Source of the DNA: Chloroflexia bacterium
GTDB lineage: Bacteria > Chloroflexota > Chloroflexia > Thermomicrobiales > JALYUS01
Length of the DNA stretch: 59,241 nt
Assembly (NCBI GenBank): GCA_025924435.1
Contig: JAICIL010000002.1
Coordinates: forward strand, 1 to 59,241
Reading direction: 5' to 3'
Part shown: positions 40,723 through 48,634 of the stretch, in pieces
Layout of the letters: each line of letters starts with the position of its first letter
Position numbering within the stretch: position 1 is the stretch's first letter
Program-made: the position numbers and the translations under genes
Notes under the pieces: model-generated
Told to the model about the DNA's origin: nothing
The model's input: the letters and a program-made list of their open reading frames with translations, nothing else
Database searches by the model: none

Positions 40723-40968
40723 ATGTCAATCACCGTCAGCGGACGTAAGCTCGTGGAGGTCGCAGCGCTGAATGGTAATGTCACCAGCTTCAGCGCACGC
40801 CCATGCTATGATCACGTATCAGACGGGATAACGTTCCATATTGTACCGACGTTCAGCACACAATGGACGTTAGAGACACCCAAATCGCAAGGCGCGGAAG
40901 CGGAGGTGTACGACAGCCTTGAAGAAACGGTCGCCGCCATCGACAGATACGAGCACGAACAGAAATAG
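40723..40968 (+). CDS. Hypothetical small protein
   Basis: An 81-residue protein that I do not recognise. It has an N-terminal half of short strands (MSITVSGRKLVEVAALNGNV, then HIVPTFSTQWTLET) and a helical C terminus ending DRYEHEQK. AAGGAGTGTGCC provides a good ribosome binding site for the ATG at 40723. It follows the membrane protein closely and shares its lower GC content. No motif suggests an activity. Confidence 0.6.
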   Translation: MSITVSGRKLVEVAALNGNVTSFSARPCYDHVSDGITFHIVPTFSTQWTLETPKSQGAEAEVYDSLEETVAAIDRYEHEQK

Positions 40969-41126
40969 GCGGCAAATTCGTGTAACGATCCGCTACCCAT
41001 ATACGGATCATGGTAGAACATTGCCATGATAACTGGCACGCCAAACTGGGCCGCGTGCAACGGTGTCGCATGCAAGTCCGTAATGATACTGACAAACAAT
41101 GATACGCCCGCCCCGATAGTAGAATC

Positions 41127-42851
41127 CTACGCGATATATGCCCCATCCGCAGTGCTGGCGGCCATTTTGGCATAGAGCGAGAGGATACCGGTCGTGTGGC
41201 GGGGCGCGGGCGGCGTCCACGCGGCGCGGCGGGCAGCGAGCAGGGTGTCCACCTCCGCCGGGGTCAGGGTGCCGTCCCGCGTGCCGACGATGGCGAGGCG
41301 GCGTTCGGGCACATTGATCTCGATCAGGTCGCCCTCCTCGACGAGCTCGAGCGGGCCGCCGTCCATCGCTTCCGGCGTGACGTGCCCGACCGCCGGGCCT
41401 TTCGCCGCGCCGGAGTACCGCCCGTCCGTGACGACGGCGCAGGTCGCCGTCAGTTCGATGCTCGCGGCGATGATCGCCGTCGCGTAGTACATCTCCGGCA
41501 TGCCGTTCGCCTTCGGCCCTTCGTAGCGGATCACGACGACGTCGCCCGGCTGGATGACGCGCTCGATCAGGGCGGCGACCGCGCTGTCCTCGTTGTCGAA
41601 GACGCGCGCCGGGCCGACATGGACGTGCATCGCCTTCGGCACGGAGAAGTGCTTAATCACCGCGCCGCCCGGCGCGAGGTTGCCGCGCAGGACGCCGACG
41701 CCCCCCTCCGGGCCGAATGCCTGGTCGCGGGGGCGGATGACCTCCTCCACCGCCACCTTGACGTTCGTGAGGTAGCCGCGCGTCTCCTGGAAGAAGCGGC
41801 TCCGCTCGATCTCGTCCAAATTCTCGCCGAGCGTCTTGCCCGTCACGGTCAGGCAGTCGAGGTGGAGCAGGTCCCGGATTTGCAGCATCACCGCCGGGAC
41901 GCCGCCCGCGTACCAGAGGTATTCGACGGGGTACTTGCCCGTCGTCTTCGCGTTCGCCAGCACGGGGACGTGGCGGTGGATGTAGTCGAAGTCGTCAATC
42001 GTCACCTCGATGCCGACCTCGCGCGCGATCACCGGCAGGTGCAGGAGGCTGTTCGTCGAGCCGCCGACCGCCGCGTGCAGCATGATCGCGTTCTCGAACG
42101 CGTGGCGCGTGAGGATTTGTCGCGGACGCAGGTCCATCTCCACCAGCTTGACGATCTGCTTGCCGACCGCCCGCGCGACGCGCAGATGGCGGGTGAGCGG
42201 CGCGGGGATCAGGCCGCTGCCCGGCAGCGCGAGGCCGAGCGCCTCGCTGAGCACCTGCCCGGTGCTCGCGCTGCCCATGAATTGGCACGCGCCGCAACTG
42301 GGGCAGGCGTCGTGCTGATGCATCTCCAGGTCCTCGCGGGACATCTCGCCCCGGTCCACCGCCGCGCCCATCCCCCACATGTAGTCGGAGGTGACGGAGT
42401 TCGGCGCGTTCATCTGCGTGCCGCCGGGCAGGTGGATGGCGGGGAGGTTGCAGCGCGCCATCGCGACGAGATGCGCGGGCACCGATTTGTCGTTGCCGGA
42501 GATCAGCGCCATGCCGTCGTGCGGGTGGCCGAGGGCGTGAATCTCGATCATCGCCGCCTGAATATCGCGCGAGACGAGCGAGTAGGACATCCCCGCGTGC
42601 GCCTGCGCGACGCCGTCGCAGATGTCCGAGGTGTAGAAGACGCCCGGCTTGCCGCCCGCCTCGAAGACGCCGTTGGAGACCTCCTCGATCAGCGGCCGGA
42701 AGTGGAAGGTGCCGGGATGGCCCATCCCGTACGCGCTCTCGACGAGAATCTGCGGCTTGCCGAGATCCTCCTCCGTCCAGTTCATGCCGAGGCGCAGCGC
42801 GTCCCCCTGATGGTTGACCCGCCGCAACCGCTGGCTCTTCAGTTCAGCCAT
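41127..42851 (-). CDS. IlvD/Edd family dehydratase
   Basis: A 574-residue Fe-S dehydratase of the IlvD/Edd family. SDICDGVAQAHAGM (around residue 85) and HDACPSCGACQFMGSASTG (around 190) carry the cluster cysteines, and GGSTNSLLHLPVIARE, TDGRYSGAAKGPAVGHVTPEA are further hallmarks. The family covers dihydroxy-acid dehydratase (branched-chain amino acid synthesis) and sugar-acid dehydratases. No other ilv gene is nearby and the N-terminal part is unlike classical IlvD, so the substrate is open. ATG at 42851 follows GGGGAGGAAAG. Confidence 0.88.
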   Translation of the reverse strand: MAELKSQRLRRVNHQGDALRLGMNWTEEDLGKPQILVESAYGMGHPGTFHFRPLIEEVSNGVFEAGGKPGVFYTSDICDGVAQAHAGMSYSLVSRDIQAAMIEIHALGHPHDGMALISGNDKSVPAHLVAMARCNLPAIHLPGGTQMNAPNSVTSDYMWGMGAAVDRGEMSREDLEMHQHDACPSCGACQFMGSASTGQVLSEALGLALPGSGLIPAPLTRHLRVARAVGKQIVKLVEMDLRPRQILTRHAFENAIMLHAAVGGSTNSLLHLPVIAREVGIEVTIDDFDYIHRHVPVLANAKTTGKYPVEYLWYAGGVPAVMLQIRDLLHLDCLTVTGKTLGENLDEIERSRFFQETRGYLTNVKVAVEEVIRPRDQAFGPEGGVGVLRGNLAPGGAVIKHFSVPKAMHVHVGPARVFDNEDSAVAALIERVIQPGDVVVIRYEGPKANGMPEMYYATAIIAASIELTATCAVVTDGRYSGAAKGPAVGHVTPEAMDGGPLELVEEGDLIEINVPERRLAIVGTRDGTLTPAEVDTLLAARRAAWTPPAPRHTTGILSLYAKMAASTADGAYIA

Positions 42852-43005
42852 CTTTCCTCCCCGCATCACAACGTCCTGTCACCTCTTCGCGCGCCGCCTG
42901 ACTCGGCGAGGCGCGCATCGAACGCGTCTAACCATAGCATGCGACAGGCGGCGCAGACGAGCGTTGCCCACGAAAGCCGGTCTATCGCACGCGGAGAAAA
43001 CGAAC

Positions 43006-43030
43006 CGCGCGCCCCTGGGTGGGACGCGCG
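43006..43030. terminator. GC-rich hairpin after the Asn/Phe-rich gene
   Basis: CGCGCGCCC (43006-43014) can pair with GGGACGCGCG (43021-43030) with one bulge. It lies 59 bp past the stop of the gene at 43089 on the minus strand. No T tract follows, so the call is weak. Confidence 0.35.
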
Positions 43031-43088
43031 ATGTTCGATGCAAAGTCACGGAAAGCGGAGTAGGACAGAGTGCGTCGCCGCACGGGGC

Positions 43089-44126
43089 TTATCCCCGGTG
43101 GTCGTCCGGATCGGCCGTGCTGGCCGCAGGGGCCACAGACACCGTCTGCGCCTTCACCACGACCGGAGCGGCCTGCTGCGCCGTCGGCGCGTTCATCGTC
43201 GTCACAGCCTTCGCGGCCGGGGCGGCAGCCGCCGGAGCGGTCACCGGGGCCTGCGGGGCGACGACCGCCTGCGCGACCGGGGCGGCAGCCTTCGGGGCGG
43301 CCGGGGCCGAGTACGCGGTGACGGGGGTCGTCTGCTGCGGGGCGGTGGAAGCGGCGCTGTTCGCCTCGAACGGGCGGAAGATGCCGCAGCCGTCGAAGAA
43401 GAAGTTGTTGCAATTCACCGTGGTCGCGGTGTTGTTGGTGACGAGCGGGCCGCCGTTCTGGCAGAAGTAGCCGCGACCGGGCACGAAGGCGATCTTGCCG
43501 TCGCCGCAGAAGCGGTTGTCGTTGTAGAAGACGACGCCGCCGACGACGGTGCTATTCGCCGGGAACGCGGCGGTGCAGTTGCCGAAGAAGGTGCAGTTGG
43601 TCCCGTTGAAGAAGTTGCCGTTGAAGGCGAGGTTCGGGTTCACGAACGCGTTCCCGTTGAAGAAGGTGCCGTTGAAGGCGAGATTCGAGTTCACGAACGC
43701 GGGCGAAACGAAGCCCGCCCCGAAACCGAAATCCGGGAAGACCGGGATGATGCGCTGCCCCGTCGCCGTGCAGACGTCAATCAGGTTGCCGCTGCCATCG
43801 GTGACAACGGAAACGAGGCCGTTGCAGTAGCGCGGGTCAATGTACGTGCTCACAACGGTGTTCGCGGGGAAGCCGCTCGCCGAGGGCATCGTCGCCGTCG
43901 TGGTCGTCGTGGTTGTTCCCACGGGTGCGACGATGCCGGGATACTGATATGCGGTCGGTGCGGCCGCGCCGACCGATGCGCCCTGCACCATCGCGAGAAC
44001 GAAGAGAACCGCACTCGCCGCGCCGACAATAATCCAGCGCAGGAGCGAACGTGACGCATCGCGCGCGATGGCGGCCGATGCGGTGCCTGCCGTCATCGGA
44101 CAGGCGAGCGAACAAACGTCATCCAT
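43089..44126 (-). CDS. Secreted Asn/Phe/Gly-rich repeat protein
   Basis: A 345-residue exported protein of unknown function. ATG at 44126 follows CCGGAGGTCTCAC. One hydrophobic helix (about 30-52) acts as signal peptide or anchor, ending near SVGAAAPTAY. The middle has copies of FVNSNLAFNGTFFNGNAFVN-like repeats (about 135-165), then NNxFF stretches and six or more Cys that may form disulphides. The C-terminal third is Ala/Pro/Val-rich and low in complexity. It resembles surface proteins but has no known sorting signal. Confidence 0.7.
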   Translation of the reverse strand: MDDVCSLACPMTAGTASAAIARDASRSLLRWIIVGAASAVLFVLAMVQGASVGAAAPTAYQYPGIVAPVGTTTTTTTATMPSASGFPANTVVSTYIDPRYCNGLVSVVTDGSGNLIDVCTATGQRIIPVFPDFGFGAGFVSPAFVNSNLAFNGTFFNGNAFVNPNLAFNGNFFNGTNCTFFGNCTAAFPANSTVVGGVVFYNDNRFCGDGKIAFVPGRGYFCQNGGPLVTNNTATTVNCNNFFFDGCGIFRPFEANSAASTAPQQTTPVTAYSAPAAPKAAAPVAQAVVAPQAPVTAPAAAAPAAKAVTTMNAPTAQQAAPVVVKAQTVSVAPAASTADPDDHRG

Positions 44127-44319
44127 GTGAGACCTCCGGTGGAAGAGAATAAGACCCGTGACCTTTGCGGGGCGATTATACCATCCCGCGACCGGAAAAT
44201 CCACAGTGTTCAAAAAGTGCAAAATTGCAAGGCACACCATCGCCGGATCGGTGATTGGGACGGCGTGAATCGGCCCTGCGCCCCGATCGCCGCGCATCGC
44301 ATACCGGCGGGAATATCGC

Positions 44320-44754
44320 TCAGTATCGGTACGCATCCGAGGCGAAGGCGATGGCGAGCAGGACGATGAAGATGACCGCCAGAATGGCGAGCGCGATGTG
44401 GATGTAGCCGATAATCAGCCCGGAGAGCGCGAGTCCGTCGCCGCTCTTCCACCCCCCGGATCGCCGGATTTCCCGCCGGGCGATATGCCCGAAGATCACG
44501 CCGAGCACGCCGCCGATCAGGGGGATGAGGAACCAACCGGCGATGCTACAGATGAGGCTCGCGATCGCGAAACCCGAGGTCTGCGCGGTGCGGGCCGGTT
44601 GCCCGTACGCCGGGTAGTACGCGCCATACGGCGGGATGGCATTCCCGTATGGCGGCGCGGCGGGTTGCGCGGGCAGCGGCTGGGTGCCGTAGCCCGGAAA
44701 TCCGGAGTCGGGGAACGCCGGTTGGCCGGGCGGTGGCTGGACGGGTGGCTGCAT
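44320..44754 (-). CDS. DUF4190-type membrane protein with proline-rich N terminus
   Basis: A 144-residue protein. The first 55 residues are rich in Pro, Tyr, Gly and Gln (QPPVQPPPGQPAFPDSGFPG) and cytoplasmic or disordered. Two membrane helices follow, at about 62-84 and 105-135, with GVIFGHIARREIRRSGGWKS between, which is the DUF4190 pattern. The function of that domain is unknown. ATG at 44754 has AGTGAAGG upstream. The gene lies between the secreted Asn-rich protein and two DinB genes. Confidence 0.8.
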   Translation of the reverse strand: MQPPVQPPPGQPAFPDSGFPGYGTQPLPAQPAAPPYGNAIPPYGAYYPAYGQPARTAQTSGFAIASLICSIAGWFLIPLIGGVLGVIFGHIARREIRRSGGWKSGDGLALSGLIIGYIHIALAILAVIFIVLLAIAFASDAYRY

Positions 44755-44786
44755 CCTTCACTCCGCACGAATGCGCATGGGCGGCG

Positions 44787-45245
44787 TCACATTGTCTGAT
44801 GGCGTTGCTCCCACAATTGTTTCGTCAGTTCGGCGTGGCCGAGGTGTTCCTGCCCGTGGTCGGCGGTGTGGATGACGTAGTGCGCGCGGAGCGTCGGCCC
44901 GCGCTGGCCGGGGAGCGCCTCGCTCATGTCCATCGCATCGAGCCGCGCCAGTTGTTCACCCTTCTTCGCCTTCGCGCCTGCAAGGAGGCCGTGCAACTCC
45001 TCTTTGGTCGCCGGATCGTTGCGGAGTGAGTGCTCATGGTTGTGCTCGACCGGATCACCGAGCGCGCGAGCAAGTAATACCGTCTGCACCGACGTCACAT
45101 GGCGGACAAGCTGCGCGACGGAGTTCGTCTCCTCGTTACCGGGCCGCCAGTTCAGCGCCTCTTCCGGCAGCCCATCCACGACCTTCCCATACCGCTCCGC
45201 CTGCCCGTCCAGCATCCGCTGCACCACCTCGACCATCGGTTTCAT
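44787..45245 (-). CDS. DinB-like domain protein
   Basis: A 152-residue DinB-superfamily protein. EALNWRPGNEETNSVAQLVRHVTSV (given as NWRPGNEETNSVAQL..RHV) and the C-terminal IHTADHGQEHLGHAELTKQL supply the three metal-binding histidines. It is cytoplasmic, like most of the family. ATG at 45245 follows AAGGGGAACGCGG; the frame is open 21 codons upstream. The next DinB-like gene on the strand lies at 45343 and shares the NWRPG..ETNS pattern, so the two may have come from a local duplication. Confidence 0.82.
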   Translation of the reverse strand: MKPMVEVVQRMLDGQAERYGKVVDGLPEEALNWRPGNEETNSVAQLVRHVTSVQTVLLARALGDPVEHNHEHSLRNDPATKEELHGLLAGAKAKKGEQLARLDAMDMSEALPGQRGPTLRAHYVIHTADHGQEHLGHAELTKQLWEQRHQTM

Positions 45246-45314
45246 CCGCGTTCCCCTTTTCTCCGTTCCATACATCCCACAAAGCAAACACCGACACGCT
45301 GAAACCAAGCCACT

Positions 45315-45346
45315 CCTTCCCGCGTCGGGCAGGGGCCGGGGGTTAG
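45315..45346. repeat. Shortened GGGCCGGGGGTTAG element
   Basis: CCTTCCCGCGTCGGGCAGGG is followed by GCCGGGGGTTAG. Same words as 34849 and 53084, with a partly degraded left arm. Confidence 0.6.
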
Positions 45347-45798
45347 TCTCCCGGCCCCCGTTGCTCCCACATCTGCCGCGTCAGGCAGGCGTGGCCGTAG
45401 TGCTCCTGCGTGTGCTCGATCGCGTGGATGAGGCACATCGCCACCGTGTACTGCTCGCCATTCGGGTCCACGCGGTTGTCACCGTAGGTCGCCGGGTCAA
45501 TGGCGCCGAGGAACATCGCGACGCGCTCGCCCGCCCGCCGGATGAGCGTCTCCGCCTCCGCCGCGCCGAGCGTGACGCGGAATTCGGCGGCGCGATCCCG
45601 CTCGGTCTCCGTCCCGACCGCGCGCGCCGTCCATGCCTGCGCCGCCCCCCACGTATGCGCGGCGAGGACGGCAATGGAGTTCGTCTCCGCGCCCGGCCGC
45701 CAGTTCATCGCCGTGTCGGAGAGGCCGGCAATGACGGCAAGAAATCCTTGTTCCTGCTCGCGGAACTTCGCCAATGCGGCGGTACAGATCGGGTCCAT
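45343..45798 (-). CDS. DinB-like domain protein
   Basis: A 151-residue DinB-superfamily protein. TAMNWRPGAETNSIAVLAAH near residue 30 and IHAIEHTQEHYGHACLTRQM at the C terminus match the gene at 44787 and give the histidine metal site. ATG at 45798 is preferred, 7 nt after GGAGGA; an earlier in-frame ATG at 45813 is less likely. It is cytoplasmic, and the substrate is unknown. The stop codon is within a few bases of the repeat at 45315. Confidence 0.82.
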   Translation of the reverse strand: MDPICTAALAKFREQEQGFLAVIAGLSDTAMNWRPGAETNSIAVLAAHTWGAAQAWTARAVGTETERDRAAEFRVTLGAAEAETLIRRAGERVAMFLGAIDPATYGDNRVDPNGEQYTVAMCLIHAIEHTQEHYGHACLTRQMWEQRGPGD

Positions 45799-45862
45799 AG
45801 CATGCTCCTCCATTCGTCGGTGCCGTCCGCGCAGGGTAGCAGGTATCTTCGTGTGTGTACAT

Positions 45863-45995
45863 GTGGGAGGGTTCGGGGTTCGAGGTTCGGAGTGGTTATG
45901 CGGAGCCTTACCCCGATTCCTCTCCATCGCCCCAAGGTTTTTGCAGCCATCTCTTCCTACTCCGAACTCCGAACCCCGAACCCCGAACCCTCCCA
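45863..45995. repeat. Palindromic short-word element (GGTTCGG type)
   Basis: GTGGGAGGGTTCGGGGTTCG opens the left arm and CGAACCCCGAACCCTCCCAC closes the right arm. The centre is about 60 bp. The right arm codes for the last 12-13 residues of the gene at 45957. Confidence 0.85.
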
Positions 45996-46514
45996 CAACG
46001 TATATCCCCGCACAAGCGTACGGACCATCGCCTGCACTTCCTGCTTGATGCGGCGGGTGAGGACCGCTTCCGCCGTCCGCTGGGCGATGATGCGCGGCAT
46101 CAGCGGCGGCAGGAGGCGGACGGGCACGCGGGCAGCGATCCGCAGCGATGCCCGCACGCCGCAGCCGGTGGCGGTCGGCGCGAGGCGGAAGAGGCCGACG
46201 ATGCGTGCGGCGACCTCGCCGGGTTGGAGGGCGTGCGGTTCCGCCGCGACGCTGCGGATCGCGACCCCGCTGTCGGTCGCGGCGAACTCGACCTCGGCGG
46301 CGGGCCGGAGCGCGATGCCGGGGGCGCGAATCGGCGCGAGCACGAGCCGGTACGTGCCGCGCTGCCGCAGGATGGCGCGCTCCACGCCCGGCAGCGCGCC
46401 GAGGACGACGGCGGGGTCGCCGAGGTAGGCGATCCCGCGCGCCACGGTGCATGGCAGCGCGAAGGTGGCGCGCTGGCTCGTCTGTAGCGGCAGGTCTCCC
46501 GCGTGCTCAGGCAT
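45957..46514 (-). CDS. SRPBCC-like (DUF1997-type) protein with repeat-derived tail
   Basis: A 185-residue protein with the layout of DUF1997/SRPBCC proteins: paired strands from about 12-115 (TSQRATFALPCTVARGIAYL, then LPGVERAILRQRGTYRLVL) and a long C-terminal helix near 140-170 (RTAEAVLTRRIKQEVQAMV). The family match is tentative. The last residues, LWEGSGFGVRSSE, come from the right arm of the repeat at 45863, so the original stop was lost or displaced. It is cytoplasmic and binds an unknown hydrophobic ligand if the fold is correct. Confidence 0.65.
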   Translation of the reverse strand: MPEHAGDLPLQTSQRATFALPCTVARGIAYLGDPAVVLGALPGVERAILRQRGTYRLVLAPIRAPGIALRPAAEVEFAATDSGVAIRSVAAEPHALQPGEVAARIVGLFRLAPTATGCGVRASLRIAARVPVRLLPPLMPRIIAQRTAEAVLTRRIKQEVQAMVRTLVRGYTLWEGSGFGVRSSE

Positions 46515-46794
46515 CGTCTGTTTCCCGCTGCGTGCTTCGTGCCGCGATCCGCCGGTAGTGTATCAGTCCGCGCGTCGCGCACGTATATGGTGGATGCGCG
46601 CCCCGCCAATTGTCATCCAATGCGGTGCCACGCGCGTAGAATTCTGATAACGGGAGCGAAAACGATTGCTGGCACGCATGGTGCGGAGAGAGGGTTTTTG
46701 GGGAAGGATTCGACGGCATCGGGCGTTGTAAAGAATACCGGCCGCAAAGGCGCTGTCGGCCTGCATCTCATCAAGGGACCGGAGGGCTTTTCAC
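46515..46794. other. Divergent intergenic region upstream of sigma factor gene
   Basis: About 280 bp. TAGAAT at 46637-46642 could be a -10 element for the sigma gene, but no matching -35 lies at 16-18 nt; TTGTCA at 46610 is 21 nt away. There is no clear gene. GGACCGGAGGG serves as ribosome binding site at its right edge. Confidence 0.4.
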
Positions 46795-47787
46795 ATGGTT
46801 TATGCCAATTTGCGCCGCGATGATGCGGTCTACGGAGAAATAACGCCGATATCGTCGCATCGTGCCGCCGATCGTCCCGTGCTGTCCAGCATCGCGGGAC
46901 GACGACAGGCGCGGGACGACGCGGCCCTGAAGATCCTGCCGGACGTGACGCCGTACGATAACGACTCGTTGCGGGCCTACCTGCGCGAAATCAGCGCGCA
47001 GCCGCTCCTGAACCACGAGCAGGAGATCGCGCTCGCCAAGCGGATCGAGGCGGGGGACGAACTCGCGCTGCAGCAGATGGTGCGGCACAATCTGCGCCTC
47101 GTCGTCAGCGTCGCGAAGCGGTATGTCGGGCGAGGTCTGACACTGCTCGATCTCGTGCAGGAGGGCAACATCGGCCTGATGCGCGCCGCGCGCAAGTACG
47201 ATTGGGAGACCGGCTTCCGCTTCTCGACGTACGCGACGTGGTGGATTCGGCAGGCGATCACCCGCGCCATCGCCGACCAGGGGCGGACGATCCGCCTGCC
47301 CGTCCACATGGGCGAGGCGGTCTCGCGCCTCCATCGCACGGTGCAGACGCTCAGCCAGAAACTGGGTCGCCGCCCGACGATCGAGGAGATCGCGAAGGAG
47401 GCGGAACTGCCGGAGGAGCGCGTCGAGGTGATGATGCGGATGTCGCAGCAGACCCTCTCGCTCGATGTACCGATCAGCAGCGACGAGGACGTGACGCTCG
47501 GCGACGTGATCGGCAACAAGGTGGAGGGCGAGAACCCCGAAACCGAAGTCTCGGCGGGGCTGCTGCGCGAGGAGATCGCCGAGGCGCTGGAGGCGCTGGC
47601 GCCGCGCGAGCGGCTGGTTGTTGACCTGCGCTTCGGCATCACGAAGCCCCGCCAGTACACGCTGGCGGAAGTCGGCGCGCAGTTGGGCATCAGCCGCGAG
47701 CGCGTGCGGCAGATCGAGCGGACGGCGCTGCGCAAACTGCGCAGCGGCGAGAGCGGCGCGAAACTCGTCGCGTACGACCACCAGTAA
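46795..47787 (+). CDS. RNA polymerase sigma-70 factor, RpoD/SigA type
   Basis: A 330-residue group 1 or 2 sigma factor. Region 1.2 is [20 protein letters not shown] (57-76), region 2 has the core-binding [23 protein letters not shown] and -10 recognition [17 protein letters not shown], region 3 spans [13 protein letters not shown] onward, and region 4 ends with [20 protein letters not shown]. Region 1.1 is missing or reduced to about 50 residues, so it may be the primary factor (short in this phylum) or an alternative one. ATG at 46795 follows CCGGAGGGC. A strong terminator follows. Confidence 0.94.
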   Translation: MVYANLRRDDAVYGEITPISSHRAADRPVLSSIAGRRQARDDAALKILPDVTPYDNDSLRAYLREISAQPLLNHEQEIALAKRIEAGDELALQQMVRHNLRLVVSVAKRYVGRGLTLLDLVQEGNIGLMRAARKYDWETGFRFSTYATWWIRQAITRAIADQGRTIRLPVHMGEAVSRLHRTVQTLSQKLGRRPTIEEIAKEAELPEERVEVMMRMSQQTLSLDVPISSDEDVTLGDVIGNKVEGENPETEVSAGLLREEIAEALEALAPRERLVVDLRFGITKPRQYTLAEVGAQLGISRERVRQIERTALRKLRSGESGAKLVAYDHQ

Positions 47788-47799
47788 GCCTCACCCCCT

Positions 47800-47841
47800 G
47801 CCCCCTCTCCTTTGCTCCGGCAAAGGAGAGGGGGCTTTTTT
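47800..47841 (+). terminator. Rho-independent terminator of sigma factor gene
   Basis: A perfect 16-bp stem, GCCCCCTCTCCTTTGC (47800-47815) with 47820-47835, loop TCCG and six T. The words CCCCCTCTCC also link it to the palindromes at 16473 and 8701. Confidence 0.93.
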
Positions 47842-47908
47842 GCCCGCGATTTCGGCATGGATGTTGCGGGCAATCGGTGAAGAAGCCCGGGAACGATTGG
47901 GGGCCACA

Positions 47909-48634
47909 ATGGACAGCATCACCGATGCAATCCCGGAGAACACGATGGAGGTGCCGCCAAAGTACTTCCGCGACCGGCGAGACGCGGGGCGCTCCCTCGC
48001 CGCGCGTCTCCGGCAGTACGCGAACACGCCGGATGTCCTCGTGCTCGCGCTCCCGCGCGGCGGCGTGCCGGTCGCCTACGAGGTGGCGTGCGCGCTCAAC
48101 GCGCCGATGGACCTGTTTCTCGTCCGCAAATTGGGCGTGCCGGGTCGTGAGGAGCTGGCGATGGGCGCGATCGCGACGGGCGGCGTGCGGGTGCTGAACG
48201 AGGATGTCGTGCGGCCACTGGGCATCCCGGAGGGCGTCATTGACGCGGTTGTCGCGGAGGAGCGGCGGGAGTTGTCGCGGCGGGAGCGGTTGTACCGCGA
48301 TGATCGCCCGCCGCCGGATGTGCGGGGCCGCGTCTGCATCCTGGTGGATGACGGCCTCGCGACGGGCGCGACGATGCATGCCGCGATCGTCGCGCTCCGG
48401 CAGCAGCGGCCCGCCCGCGTCGTCGTCGCGGTGCCCGTGGCGGCGCCCGAAATCTGCGAGCGGTTCCGCGCGGAGGTGGACGGGATCGTGTGCACGATCA
48501 CCCCGTCGCCGTTCGCGGCGGTCGGCCTCTGGTACCAGGACTTCTCGCAAACAACCGATGCGGACGTGCGCGACCTCCTCGAACGGGCTGCAAACCGTCT
48601 CCGCGAAGGAGGCCGCGCGGAAGGTATAGAGTGA
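47909..48634 (+). CDS. Phosphoribosyltransferase family protein
   Basis: A 241-residue PRTase-fold protein. RDRRDAGRSLAARLRQYANT near the start, VLALPRGGVPVAYEVA and the PRPP-binding loop CILVDDGLATGATMHAA mark a group of uncharacterised phosphoribosyltransferases. ATG at 47909 has GGGGG upstream; ATG at 47945 with GGAGAACAC is an alternative that fits the family start better. The stop overlaps the ATG of the erythromycin esterase-like gene as TGATG. The same pair occurs side by side or fused in other bacteria, which suggests joint function. Its substrate is unknown. Confidence 0.88.
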   Translation: MDSITDAIPENTMEVPPKYFRDRRDAGRSLAARLRQYANTPDVLVLALPRGGVPVAYEVACALNAPMDLFLVRKLGVPGREELAMGAIATGGVRVLNEDVVRPLGIPEGVIDAVVAEERRELSRRERLYRDDRPPPDVRGRVCILVDDGLATGATMHAAIVALRQQRPARVVVAVPVAAPEICERFRAEVDGIVCTITPSPFAAVGLWYQDFSQTTDADVRDLLERAANRLREGGRAEGIE

